DNA from: an uncultured Mycoplasmatota bacterium
Lineage (GTDB): Bacteria; Bacillota_I; Bacilli_A; RF39; UBA660
DNA length: 64,000 bases
Reading direction: 5' to 3'
Assembly: GCA_947165285.1 (NCBI GenBank)
Contig: CAMUZS010000001.1
Coordinates: 248,001-312,000 of the forward strand
This document shows, one piece after another, positions 1 to 8,037 of this stretch. Position 1 is the stretch's first letter. Each line of letters begins with the position of its first letter. A model generated the notes under the pieces. That model was not told the origin of the DNA and ran no database searches. It saw only the letters and a list, made by a program, of their open reading frames with translations. The position numbers and the translations under genes were made by a program.

Positions 1-151
1 CAATCAACATTCTTGTTACTCCACATCCTGGACAATAAACATGAAAAATTTCATGAATTGGACAATTTATTTCAACTTTAAAAACTAAACCTAAAATAAA
101 ATATACAATAACAATGGCTGAAAAGATTAATACATTACGATATTTTTTCAT
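1..151 (-). CDS. DUF2752 membrane protein, N-terminal part (cut by window edge)
   Basis: Only the first 50 or so codons are inside the window. The start is an ATG at 151 and the frame stays open to base 1. The visible peptide has one N-terminal membrane helix (about residues 7-24) followed by the motif CPGCGVTR near residue 40, which is the hallmark of DUF2752. These are small membrane proteins of unknown function, common in gut Firmicutes and Bacteroidota and often found beside DUF4234/TM2-like genes, as here. The DUF4234 gene lies just upstream on the same strand, so the two are probably co-transcribed. The assignment rests on the CPGCGxTR motif alone. Confidence 0.7.
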   Translation of the reverse strand, partial: MKKYRNVLIFSAIVIVYFILGLVFKVEINCPIHEIFHVYCPGCGVTRMLI

Positions 152-169
152 AAATAAAAGAAGAGCTTA

Positions 170-526
170 TTAATTAGCTCCCTTTTCAGCGATTTTATTA
201 AGATCAGCTTGTACTAAAACATAAACAATAATACTAAAACCAATTATATCTAGTACTAGGAATAAAACAGCATTATCTTTTACTTCTAAACCATGTTCTT
301 GTTGAGCTTTTTTCATTAATTCACCCATTTTGTATGCCCAATAAATACCATAGATTCCACAAGTAATAAGTGTTAATAAGAATGCTACACCTCCTGATTG
401 GAAAGTATCATCATTAGCAGCTTTTTTAACATCATCAGTCATAACAATAAACCAATAAATACCATAAATACCACAAGTAACTATTGTTAAAATTATAGCT
501 ACAACAATATCCCTTTTTTGAATCAT
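170..526 (-). CDS. DUF4234 family small membrane protein
   Basis: A 118-residue integral membrane protein with three predicted helices (about 8-29, 46-67 and 86-107). The first two hairpins are an internal duplication: TCGIYGIYW occurs at residues 17-25 and again at 55-63, each followed by a charged stretch ending in KKA. This repeated pattern is typical of DUF4234, whose function is unknown. The gene has a good ribosome binding site and lies 18 bases upstream of the DUF2752 gene on the same strand. No catalytic residues are evident. A structural or accessory envelope role is possible but is a guess. Confidence 0.75.
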   Translation of the reverse strand: MIQKRDIVVAIILTIVTCGIYGIYWFIVMTDDVKKAANDDTFQSGGVAFLLTLITCGIYGIYWAYKMGELMKKAQQEHGLEVKDNAVLFLVLDIIGFSIIVYVLVQADLNKIAEKGAN

Positions 527-584
527 TTTTTCTCACTCCTTCTTACCTAAGATTATAACACTTAAAATAGTAATAAACAATAAT

Positions 585-1496
585 TTATTTAATATTATTT
601 ACATTATCGTTTATTATATCATTTATTAAATTATTATTAAATTTTTTATTTTTTATCATATCTATTTCATATTTATATGGAGGATATATTTTTTCTTTTT
701 CATTTTTTCCAACATATGGAGTTTCTAATATTTTAGGAATTTTTTCTAATCTAGTACTATAAATTATATTAATTAATGTTTCAAATCCTATTGTTCCATA
801 ACCAATATTTTCGTGTCTATCTTTATGAGAATTAATCTCGTTTTTACTATCATTAATATGAACACAACCAATTTTATTAATTCCAATTAATTGATCAAAT
901 TCATCTAAATATTTTTCAAATTCATTTAAATTATATCCAGCATCATTTAAATGACATGTATCTAAACAAATACCAATATTATCTTTAATAGATATATTAT
1001 CTATAATACTTTTTAATTCTAACGTTGTAATCCCCATTTCATTTCCTTTACCAGCCATTGTTTCTATTAAAATTTTTACATTTATATTATGTTTTAAAAC
1101 ACTATTTAATACAAATATAATATTTTTTATAGCATCCTCTCTTGATTCATTTACAGCAGATCCAGGATGTAATACAATATTTTTTATTCCAAGTTGTTCA
1201 CATCTTTTTAATTCATTTGTTATAAAATTAATAGCAAATTCTTGTTTATCTTTATCATTACTTGCAGGATTAACAATATATGGTGCATGACATATTACAT
1301 TATTAATATCAATATTATTTTTTTTCATTAATAAAAGTGCCTCATTAGTATAATTATCATTTATTTGACTTCTTAATGTGTTTTGAGGTGCACCAGTATA
1401 AAACATAAATGTATTTGCATTATATAAAAGTGCTTCTTTAACAGATCCTAGTAATTGATCTTTTTTAAATCCTACATGTGATCCTATTATTAACAT
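585..1496 (-). CDS. nfo: Deoxyribonuclease IV (AP endonuclease)
   Basis: Endonuclease IV cleaves 5' of abasic sites in base excision repair, using a TIM barrel with a trinuclear zinc centre. The start is taken at the ATG giving MLIIGSHVGF, which has GGTGGT just upstream. A longer reading begins at a TTG four codons earlier, within that ribosome binding site. The product is 303 residues, close to the family's usual 280-300. Metal-binding motifs are visible: IGSH at the N terminus, GICLDTCHLNDAG, VHINDSKN, and HKDRHENIGYG. It lies just downstream of lysS but behind a strong terminator, so it is probably a separate unit. Confidence 0.95.
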   Translation of the reverse strand: MLIIGSHVGFKKDQLLGSVKEALLYNANTFMFYTGAPQNTLRSQINDNYTNEALLLMKKNNIDINNVICHAPYIVNPASNDKDKQEFAINFITNELKRCEQLGIKNIVLHPGSAVNESREDAIKNIIFVLNSVLKHNINVKILIETMAGKGNEMGITTLELKSIIDNISIKDNIGICLDTCHLNDAGYNLNEFEKYLDEFDQLIGINKIGCVHINDSKNEINSHKDRHENIGYGTIGFETLINIIYSTRLEKIPKILETPYVGKNEKEKIYPPYKYEIDMIKNKKFNNNLINDIINDNVNNIK

Positions 1497-1520
1497 ATTT
1501 ACCACCAAAAATATTATATC

Positions 1521-1547
1521 AAAAAAATACTAGTTTTCACTAGTATT
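1521..1547 (-). terminator. lysS terminator
   Basis: A perfect 9-bp stem (arms 1526-1534 and 1539-1547) with a 4-base loop is followed on the minus strand by a run of T. It overlaps the lysS stop codon. Confidence 0.85.
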
Positions 1548-3020
1548 ATTTTCAGGTCTCATTATTGGGAACAATACAACATCTCTTACACTTTGTGCAT
1601 TATATAAAAGCATCATTAATCTATCTATTCCAACACCAAGTCCAGAAATTGGAGGCATACCTTGTTCCATAGCACTTAAATAGCCTTCATCCAAATCCAT
1701 TGTTTCATCGTCACCTTGTGCTTTTTGTTTTAATTGTTCTTCAAAATTTTCTCTTTGAATTTTTGGATTTACAAGTTCTGAATATGCATTACATATTTCT
1801 GCTCCAGCGATTATTACTTGGAATACATCAACCACTTTATTATCTTCATCATTTCTTCTAGCAAGTGGTTTTAGTACTGCTGGATAATTGTACATAATAG
1901 TTGGTTCAAATATATTTGCTCTTATTAATCTCTTATAACAAAAATCTATCAACTGTGCAACAGAATTACACTCAGCTAAATCAGAAGCACTAAATTTAGA
2001 TGATTCAATTATTTTACTTCTTAGAACTTCAGGATCTTCTATATTAATAAAATCAAATCCTAATTCTTTAGTTAATTCTTCAACATAATTTATTCTTTTA
2101 TAAGGTGTAGCTAAATCTATAGTTTTATCACCTATTGTAATTTGTGTTGTTCCTTTTAAATACATTGCTGTTTCTTTCATGAATTTTTGGAAAAATTCTA
2201 TATTATCTTCAAAATCCCAATAAGATGCATACCATTCAATTTGAGTAAATTCTTGTAAATGTTGAGGATCCATTCCTTCATTTCTAAAACATTTAGCAAC
2301 TTCATATACTCTTTCAAATCCAGCTGCATTACATTCTTTTAAATAACACTCTGGAGCTATTCTTAAATTACAATCTAAATCTAAAGCGTTATGATGAGTA
2401 AAAAATGGTTTAGCAGATGCTCCAGATACTGCTGTTTGAATTATAGGAGTCTCAACTTCTAAAAATTTGTTATCATTCATAAAATTTCTTAAGAAATAAT
2501 AAAATTTTGATCTTCCTAAAAATAATTCACGTGAATCTTCATTCATTATTAAATCTACATATCTTTCACGATATTTAATTTCAGTATCAGTTAATCCATG
2601 AAACTTTTCAGGAAGTGGTCTAAGTGCTTTTCCTAAAAAAACTAATTCTTTAACACTTAATGATTTTTCTCCTGTTTGAGTAGTAATTATTTCACCAATT
2701 GCTCCGATAAAATCTCCAGTATCTATTAATTTTTTAAAGAAATCATATTGTTCTTCACCAATTACATCAACTTCTAATTTTAATTGAATAGAAGACTCTA
2801 TATCTCTAATTCTAACAAATGATAATTTACCCATTTTTCTAGCAAACATCATACGACCAGCAATACGCACATCTTGTGTTCCATCGCTTAATTCTCTTGC
2901 TTCTTTAATTGTATGAGTTGTTTCAAATTTTGATGGATAAGGATTACAGATTTTTTTAATTTCATCTAATTTTTGTCTTCTTACAATTTCTTGTTCAGAT
3001 AAATTTTGCATAATACTCAT
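1530..3020 (-). CDS. lysS: Lysyl-tRNA synthetase, class II
   Basis: Charges tRNA-Lys. The N-terminal OB-fold anticodon-binding domain (about residues 50-160) is followed by the class II catalytic core. Motif 2 is seen as FRNEGMDPQHLQEFTQIEWY and motif 3 as GLGVGIDRLMMLL near the C terminus. The length of 496 residues is normal. The frame extends upstream to 3047, but the promoter at 3038-3066 would place transcription start near 3031, so the ATG at 3020 (MSIMQNL) or the one at 3011 (MQNLSEQ) must be used. No T-box is present, unlike serS and ileS in this window. Confidence 0.95.
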   Translation of the reverse strand: MSIMQNLSEQEIVRRQKLDEIKKICNPYPSKFETTHTIKEARELSDGTQDVRIAGRMMFARKMGKLSFVRIRDIESSIQLKLEVDVIGEEQYDFFKKLIDTGDFIGAIGEIITTQTGEKSLSVKELVFLGKALRPLPEKFHGLTDTEIKYRERYVDLIMNEDSRELFLGRSKFYYFLRNFMNDNKFLEVETPIIQTAVSGASAKPFFTHHNALDLDCNLRIAPECYLKECNAAGFERVYEVAKCFRNEGMDPQHLQEFTQIEWYASYWDFEDNIEFFQKFMKETAMYLKGTTQITIGDKTIDLATPYKRINYVEELTKELGFDFINIEDPEVLRSKIIESSKFSASDLAECNSVAQLIDFCYKRLIRANIFEPTIMYNYPAVLKPLARRNDEDNKVVDVFQVIIAGAEICNAYSELVNPKIQRENFEEQLKQKAQGDDETMDLDEGYLSAMEQGMPPISGLGVGIDRLMMLLYNAQSVRDVVLFPIMRPENNTSEN

Positions 3021-3037
3021 CTCTTTTCGTCTTAAAA

Positions 3038-3066
3038 ATAATACCATAATATAGATATTTAGTCAA
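3038..3066 (-). promoter_or_regulatory. lysS: lysS promoter
   Basis: TTGACT, a 17-bp spacer and TATTAT on the minus strand. It begins inside the tail of the preceding terminator, about 10 bases before the lysS leader, and argues against the longer upstream start. Confidence 0.7.
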
Positions 3067-3097
3067 AAAAATTATTGAAATTAATCAATAATTTTTT
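3066..3097 (-). terminator. Terminator of the phosphatase-kinase unit
   Basis: A 13-base inverted repeat (3066-3078 with 3085-3097, loop of 6) with a T-rich downstream arm, overlapping the end of the phosphatase gene. Confidence 0.75.
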
Positions 3098-3782
3098 TCA
3101 TATTATTATATGTTAAATCTTTATATTTTTCTATTCCAACTATCTTTATAATTTTTCTTTCTACTTTTGAAAATATTTTATAAAAATTTGAATTTTCATG
3201 ATGTATATCAGATGATATAAATTCAACCAAATTATTTTTATATAAATATTTTACTTTTTTCTTTGCATCATTTCCATACTTTCCTGAAATACTTTCATAA
3301 TTAACTTGAAATAATATATCTAAATCAATTAATTTTTGATAATCTTCTTTAGTAAAGTATGAATATCTCTCTGGATGAACTAATATTATATTTATATTAT
3401 TTTCTTGTAGTTCATATATTATTTTTTCTAAATTATGTATTTTTGAATTAAATGGTAATTCTAAAAACAAATAATTATTTAATAAAGAAATTTGTTTATC
3501 TTTAATTAATTTTATTATATTTGTTGTAATAGCTACTTCATTAGCTAAATATAATTTTACATCTATTTTTAAATCTTTTAATTCTTTATTTAATTCTTTT
3601 AACACCTTTTGTTTTTCTTTATTATTTTTAAAATATGGTTGTCTATAATGTGGTGTTAATACAATTTCTTTAAAACCAATTTTAACTAATTTTTTTATAA
3701 TACTAATACTTTCTTCAATAGTTCTTGCACCATCATCTATACCATATAAAATATGGCTATGAAAATCTATATAACTATTCAT
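3081..3782 (-). CDS. CpsB/YwqE-type tyrosine-protein phosphatase (PHP domain)
   Basis: A 233-residue PHP-fold metallo-phosphatase of the CpsB/Wzb-like group that dephosphorylates bacterial tyrosine kinases in capsule or exopolysaccharide control. Metal-binding motifs of the PHP fold are visible: FHSHILYGIDDGA at the N terminus, LTPHY near residue 43, VHPERY near 135 and SSDIHH near 190. The start overlaps the end of the kinase gene by 8 bases, so the pair is translationally coupled. No glycosyltransferases, flippase or polymerase genes follow. The pair is therefore an orphan regulatory module in this window; its polysaccharide locus, if any, is elsewhere. Confidence 0.9.
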   Translation of the reverse strand: MNSYIDFHSHILYGIDDGARTIEESISIIKKLVKIGFKEIVLTPHYRQPYFKNNKEKQKVLKELNKELKDLKIDVKLYLANEVAITTNIIKLIKDKQISLLNNYLFLELPFNSKIHNLEKIIYELQENNINIILVHPERYSYFTKEDYQKLIDLDILFQVNYESISGKYGNDAKKKVKYLYKNNLVEFISSDIHHENSNFYKIFSKVERKIIKIVGIEKYKDLTYNNMKKIID

Positions 3783-5118
3783 ATTTATAAGATGAATAAT
3801 AATATCCTGATTTAGATACTGGAACTTTATTTACTATAACTCCAGCAAGTGAGGCATTAACATTATCTAAAGATTTTTTAGTATTTTTTAATAGTTCTAA
3901 AGGAGTATAACCTATTGTAGAAACTATTAAAGTTTTATCAACTAAACCTGAAACAATTAATGAATCTGGTAAATTAGTTATTGGAGTACCATCTAATATT
4001 ATAAAATCATACATTTCTTCTAGTTTTTTTAATATTACTTTAAATGTATTACTATTTAATAATTCAGATGGATTAGGAGGTACAATACCTCTTGTGATAA
4101 CATCTAAATTATTAATATTTGTACTATTTATATAACTTGATATATTATCAATATCTTTTTTAGCAATTAAATTAGATAAACCAATATTTTTTATATTAAA
4201 TTTTCTATGTACAACACCTTTTCTTAAATCACAGTCAAGTAATAGTACTTTTTTATTATTTTGTGCTATAGAAATAGCTAAATTTGAAGAAATAAAACTC
4301 TTTCCTTCACCTGGAATAGATGATGTAATTAATAATTTATTAATCTTTTTATCCATTCCTGAAAAATCTAAATTAGTTCTAATAGTTTTAACATCTTCAA
4401 CAAATCCAGATCTTGGAAAATCACTTAATAATATTTTATCTTTATTATTTTTATTTTTTAATTCTTTTGAACAATCTCTTACACTACCCATTATTGGTAA
4501 TTGTAATTTTTCTTCAACTTCTTCTTTATTTTTTACATTTCTATCAAAATAATATAATAAGAATAAGTATGCAAATCCAAGTAATACTCCAGCTGCAGAA
4601 TATATTATTTCTTCTTTTACAATATTATAATTATATGGTGTATCTGAAACTTCTGCTTTATCTAAAACTGAAACATTAGTTAAATCATATATTTTATATA
4701 CTTCTTTACTAAAATTATCAGCAATATTTTCTGAAATATCTCTTGCTTTAGTTGAACTTTCATCTGTTACAGAAATTGTAATAATTTCTGTATCAGTTAA
4801 TGCAGAAACACTAACATGCTTTTTTAATTCGTCATAATTATATGATAAATTTAAATCACTTATTGTTTTATTTAAAACATTTTTACTTGTAACTATTTGT
4901 GTATATGTATTAATTAACTTTTGATAAAGTGTTAAATCACTTTGTGTTATTGTTTGATCATTTGCTAAAATTACAGATGTAGTTGATTTATACATAGGAA
5001 TTTTAATATATAAACTATATAAAGTCCCTAAACCAACAACCAAGAATGTTATAATAAAAACAACCCATATCTTTTTAATAAAATACTTAAATAATTCTTT
5101 TATATCTAATTCTTCCAT
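3775..5118 (-). CDS. Bacterial tyrosine kinase fused to a Wzz-type chain-length domain
   Basis: A 447-residue protein. The N-terminal Wzz domain lies between two membrane helices (about 17-38 and 172-190). The cytoplasmic BY-kinase domain carries Walker A (IPGEGKS near 268-274), a Walker A' region (LLLDCDLRKG) and FIILDGTP. The C terminus ends in a tyrosine cluster (GYYYSSYKYE), the usual autophosphorylation tail. In many Firmicutes these halves are separate proteins (CapA/CapB, CpsC/CpsD); here they are fused, as in proteobacterial Wzc. It is coupled to the CpsB-like phosphatase. A role in assembling an exported polysaccharide is inferred from the family. Confidence 0.9.
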   Translation of the reverse strand: MEELDIKELFKYFIKKIWVVFIITFLVVGLGTLYSLYIKIPMYKSTTSVILANDQTITQSDLTLYQKLINTYTQIVTSKNVLNKTISDLNLSYNYDELKKHVSVSALTDTEIITISVTDESSTKARDISENIADNFSKEVYKIYDLTNVSVLDKAEVSDTPYNYNIVKEEIIYSAAGVLLGFAYLFLLYYFDRNVKNKEEVEEKLQLPIMGSVRDCSKELKNKNNKDKILLSDFPRSGFVEDVKTIRTNLDFSGMDKKINKLLITSSIPGEGKSFISSNLAISIAQNNKKVLLLDCDLRKGVVHRKFNIKNIGLSNLIAKKDIDNISSYINSTNINNLDVITRGIVPPNPSELLNSNTFKVILKKLEEMYDFIILDGTPITNLPDSLIVSGLVDKTLIVSTIGYTPLELLKNTKKSLDNVNASLAGVIVNKVPVSKSGYYYSSYKYE

Positions 5119-5151
5119 ACCAAAATGTACCCCTTTTCTTATTGGTTAGAT

Positions 5152-5180
5152 ATAATAACATAAAATATTAATAAAATCAA
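5152..5180 (-). promoter_or_regulatory. Promoter of the kinase-phosphatase unit
   Basis: TTGATT, a 17-bp spacer and TATTAT on the minus strand, about 35 bases before the kinase start codon. Confidence 0.6.
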
Positions 5181-5187
5181 CATTTTT

Positions 5188-5205
5188 TGTGACATTTTTG
5201 TTACA
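5188..5205. promoter_or_regulatory. Inverted repeat upstream of the kinase promoter (possible operator)
   Basis: TGTGACA and TGTTACA form a 7-bp inverted repeat with one mismatch around a 4-base centre. It lies 7 bases upstream of the -35 hexamer. The position fits an activator or repressor site, but there is no independent support. Confidence 0.35.
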
Positions 5206-5210
5206 AAATA

Positions 5211-5236
5211 AAATAGTATATTAAAATATACTATTT
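5211..5236 (-). terminator. serS terminator
   Basis: A perfect 12-bp inverted repeat (5211-5222 with 5225-5236) followed by a T-rich run on the minus strand. It overlaps the serS stop. Confidence 0.75.
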
Positions 5237-6517
5237 ATTAGGTTCAATTTTTTCTTTTCCACCCATATATGGTTGTAATACTTTAGGTATTAATATTGAT
5301 CCGTCTTCTTGATAATTGTTTTCAACTACTGCTATTAATCCACGAGGAGAAGCAACAACTGTATTATTTAATGTATGAGCAAAATAATTATCTTTTTCAC
5401 CTTTTACTCTAATACCTAGTCTTCTTGCTTGAGCATCAGTTAAATTTGAACAAGATCCAACTTCAAAATATTTTTGTTGTCTTGGAGACCAAGCCTCAAT
5501 ATCACAAGATTTATATTTAAGATCTGCTAAATCACCAGAGCAACATACAAGTTTTCTAACAGGTACATCAAGTGATCTAAAATAATCTACTGTCATCTTC
5601 CACATTTTTTCATACCATTCATCACTATTTTCTGGTTCACAAATAACAACCATTTCTTGCTTTTCAAATTGATGTACACGATAAACTCCTCTTTCTTCAA
5701 GTCCATGTGCTCCACCTTCTTTTCTAAAGCATGGTGAATAAGATGTCATAGTATATGGTAAATTTTCCTTTTTTAATATTTGATCTTTAAATTTGCCAAT
5801 CATCGAATGTTCTGATGTACCTATAAGATATAAATCTTCTCCTTCAATTTTATACATCATAGCCTCCATCTCAGAAAATGACATTACGCCAGTAACAACA
5901 TCAGATCTTATCATAAATGGTGGAATACAATAAGTAAAACCATTATCTATCATAAAATCTCTAGCATAAGAAATCATTGCTGAATGAAGTCTTGCTATAT
6001 CTCCCATTAAATAATAAAATCCTTCACCTGAAGTTCTACCAGATGCATCTTTATCTAATCCATTTAAATTATATAAGATATCTCCATGGTATGGTATTTC
6101 ATAACTTGGAACTATTGGATCACCAAATTTTTGAGCTTCAACATTTTGACTATCATCTTTTCCAATAGGAACATCATCTGCAATAATATTTGGTATAACC
6201 ATCATTTTTTTCTTGATTTCTTCTTGAATTTTAGGTAATTCTTCATCAATACTTTGTATTTCTATACTACTTTTTGCAATTTGTTTTTTTACTTCTTCAG
6301 CCTCTTGTTTTTTACCTTCTTGCATTAAAGTACCAATACTTTTAGACAATTTATTTTTATCAGCTTTTAAATTATCTCCTTTTGTTTGCATTTCTCTTGC
6401 TTTTATATCTAAATCATATATTTCATCAACAAGTGCTATTTTTTCATCTTGAAATTTTTTCTTAATATTTTCCTTAACTAAATCCTTATTTTCTCTTATT
6501 AATTTAATATCTATCAT
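5231..6517 (-). CDS. serS: Seryl-tRNA synthetase
   Basis: Charges tRNA-Ser (and tRNA-Sec where present). The N-terminal long coiled-coil tRNA-binding arm spans about residues 30-100, rich in Lys and Glu with the usual heptad look. The class II core follows, with motif 2 seen as CFRKEGGAHGLEERGVYRVHQF and TSEHS upstream of it. The length of 428 is typical. It follows the DUF1653 gene by 2 bases, and both lie behind a T-box leader whose specifier reads UCU (Ser). Expression is therefore expected to rise when uncharged tRNA-Ser accumulates. Confidence 0.97.
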   Translation of the reverse strand: MIDIKLIRENKDLVKENIKKKFQDEKIALVDEIYDLDIKAREMQTKGDNLKADKNKLSKSIGTLMQEGKKQEAEEVKKQIAKSSIEIQSIDEELPKIQEEIKKKMMVIPNIIADDVPIGKDDSQNVEAQKFGDPIVPSYEIPYHGDILYNLNGLDKDASGRTSGEGFYYLMGDIARLHSAMISYARDFMIDNGFTYCIPPFMIRSDVVTGVMSFSEMEAMMYKIEGEDLYLIGTSEHSMIGKFKDQILKKENLPYTMTSYSPCFRKEGGAHGLEERGVYRVHQFEKQEMVVICEPENSDEWYEKMWKMTVDYFRSLDVPVRKLVCCSGDLADLKYKSCDIEAWSPRQQKYFEVGSCSNLTDAQARRLGIRVKGEKDNYFAHTLNNTVVASPRGLIAVVENNYQEDGSILIPKVLQPYMGGKEKIEPNK

Positions 6518-6519
6518 TT

Positions 6520-6771
6520 TTATCTCTCCTTTATTTCTTCAAATCTATATTCTTGTTTAACATTTGGATATTTTTTTCTATCAACAATTGAATTAAACAT
6601 ATCATATGGTCTTATCCATACCTTTTTATCATCAATACTTTCATATACTACTAATTTACAATTATCCGGATTTTTTTCATCATATTTTTCTGAATCATAT
6701 CCAATCGCAATAACTTTATAAATATGTCCTTTAAAATGTTTATATAAACCTCCAACTTTAATACTTCTCAT
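6520..6771 (-). CDS. DUF1653 family protein, co-transcribed with serS
   Basis: An 83-residue protein starting MRSIKVGGLYKHFKG, with GGAGG seven bases before the ATG. A longer in-frame reading to 6831 would run into the T-box terminator and is rejected. DUF1653 proteins are small beta-rich domains with this GxxYxHFKG start and a later YE..D..WIRP segment (VYESIDDKKVWIRPYDMF here). Their function is unknown. The gene sits between the serine T-box and serS, so it is made under the same tRNA-Ser control. Whether it has anything to do with translation is not shown by the sequence. Confidence 0.85.
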   Translation of the reverse strand: MRSIKVGGLYKHFKGHIYKVIAIGYDSEKYDEKNPDNCKLVVYESIDDKKVWIRPYDMFNSIVDRKKYPNVKQEYRFEEIKER

Positions 6772-6784
6772 ATTACCTCCATAA

Positions 6785-6984
6785 AACAAAAAAAGACAAT
6801 ACCATAAGGAGTCATAATATGACGGTACCATCCTTTTATTAACTTAATTTAGATAACGGAATAATCCGGTTGCTATTAACAACTCTAGAAAGTAGATTCA
6901 TATATACTTTATTATCTATTTCCACCAAACATAGATTCTCTATAAATATAATATATATTACTAATCTTTCATTATAGATTTATA
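6785..6984 (-). promoter_or_regulatory. T-box leader, serine specifier (UCU), controlling DUF1653-serS
   Basis: On the minus strand the leader carries the conserved stem I segment AGAGAATCTATG, a GGTGGAAATAGAT segment, and a specifier region reading GAATCTACTTTCT, where UCU (Ser) is followed by ACUU. The antiterminator T-box sequence AGGATGGTACCGTC lies near 6820-6833. It can instead pair into a terminator (GATGGTACC with GGTATTGTC, an inner GTCATA stem, then seven T). The ileS leader in this window has AUC at the same place before ACUU, which supports the reading. Confidence 0.92.
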
Positions 6985-6989
6985 TTCTT

Positions 6990-7017
6990 ATTATAACATT
7001 TTTTATTATTTTTACAA
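6990..7017 (-). promoter_or_regulatory. Promoter of the serine T-box operon
   Basis: TTGTAA, a 16-bp spacer and TATAAT on the minus strand. The -35 abuts the stop codon of the upstream gene, and transcription should begin near 6983. Confidence 0.7.
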
Positions 7018-8025
7018 CTATCTTCTTTTCATTGATAATATTTTTTTATTAATTTCTGGTATAGTTGTATATATTCTATCAAAGTTTTTCTCATCATATA
7101 CATTTTCAAAATATGTAAGTAATTCTTTATGATTATTTAAATGATCAATTGCTTTTGCTAAAACTTCAATATTATTTTTATCAATAATGGAATATATTAA
7201 TGGTATTGATTTACCTGATAATATTAATATTTCAACATATGCAGTAAATGCCTCTTCTAATTTTAATTTATGTATTTCTAAATTAGAATACTCTTCATTT
7301 ATTATTTTTTTTATGTCTTCATGAATTTTTGATATTAATTCTTGAGATTTTTCTTTATCAAAAATTGATTTATCATATCTACAATCATCTAATTTTCTGG
7401 CTTCTTTAATGTATTTATGATATATATTTGCTATTTCTTTATTATCTGAACTACTTTTTAAATCATCATTATCTAATTTTAATAATTCTAAAAGTGGTAA
7501 ATCATCATCTGTAATTTTTCCAATATACATTCCTTGTTCTTTAGCAGTTTTTATAAAAAATTTTAATTCTTCATCATCATTAAATATAATATCATTTTCA
7601 TTTAAAGAACACTTAGTACAAAGTAATTTATCATTTAATATTGCAAATTGGTGATAACATTTACCTCCTTTTTGCAAATCATATAAATTAATATCATTTC
7701 TCAACAGATTTTTTATTCTACTATTTAATACATCCACATAATCGTCTTCATCTAAATATTCACTAAACAATGGTTCTTCAAGTAAAAATGAATTTAATAA
7801 ATCAGGATTATTATTTTTATAATTTATATATTTTTGTGTTATTAAAGAAAAATTAGTATCTCTTTTTTTATCATAATAATCCTTGATTTGATCAATTTTT
7901 TTTAAAGAATCCTTTTTGCTAATTATTAATTTTTCATATTCTAAGCATTTATTTTTAAATGTATTTACTTCATCTTTTTCATCAAATGATTGTGAAATAA
8001 TACTATCTAAATTAATTTTTTTCAT
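7018..8025 (-). CDS. Unrecognised 335-residue protein downstream of ileS
   Basis: I do not recognise this family. It is a soluble, highly charged protein (Lys, Asp, Glu, Asn rich) with no signal peptide or membrane helix and mostly helical-looking sequence, including likely coiled coil near residues 25-60. A possible zinc site lies in the middle: a Cys-Tyr-His triplet, then CTKC about 14 residues later (near residues 123-141). It starts 12 bases after ileS with a strong GGGGAG ribosome binding site, so it is probably read from the ileS T-box transcript. The next transcript, the serine T-box, begins right at its stop. Confidence 0.6.
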   Translation of the reverse strand: MKKINLDSIISQSFDEKDEVNTFKNKCLEYEKLIISKKDSLKKIDQIKDYYDKKRDTNFSLITQKYINYKNNNPDLLNSFLLEEPLFSEYLDEDDYVDVLNSRIKNLLRNDINLYDLQKGGKCYHQFAILNDKLLCTKCSLNENDIIFNDDEELKFFIKTAKEQGMYIGKITDDDLPLLELLKLDNDDLKSSSDNKEIANIYHKYIKEARKLDDCRYDKSIFDKEKSQELISKIHEDIKKIINEEYSNLEIHKLKLEEAFTAYVEILILSGKSIPLIYSIIDKNNIEVLAKAIDHLNNHKELLTYFENVYDEKNFDRIYTTIPEINKKILSMKRR

Positions 8026-8037
8026 TTAAACTCCCCA

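Noticed and set aside
585-1508. Mycoplasma-type code (TGA as Trp) suggested by the low GC
   Set aside because: TGA serves as stop in several overlapping gene junctions, and Trp is coded by TGG throughout.
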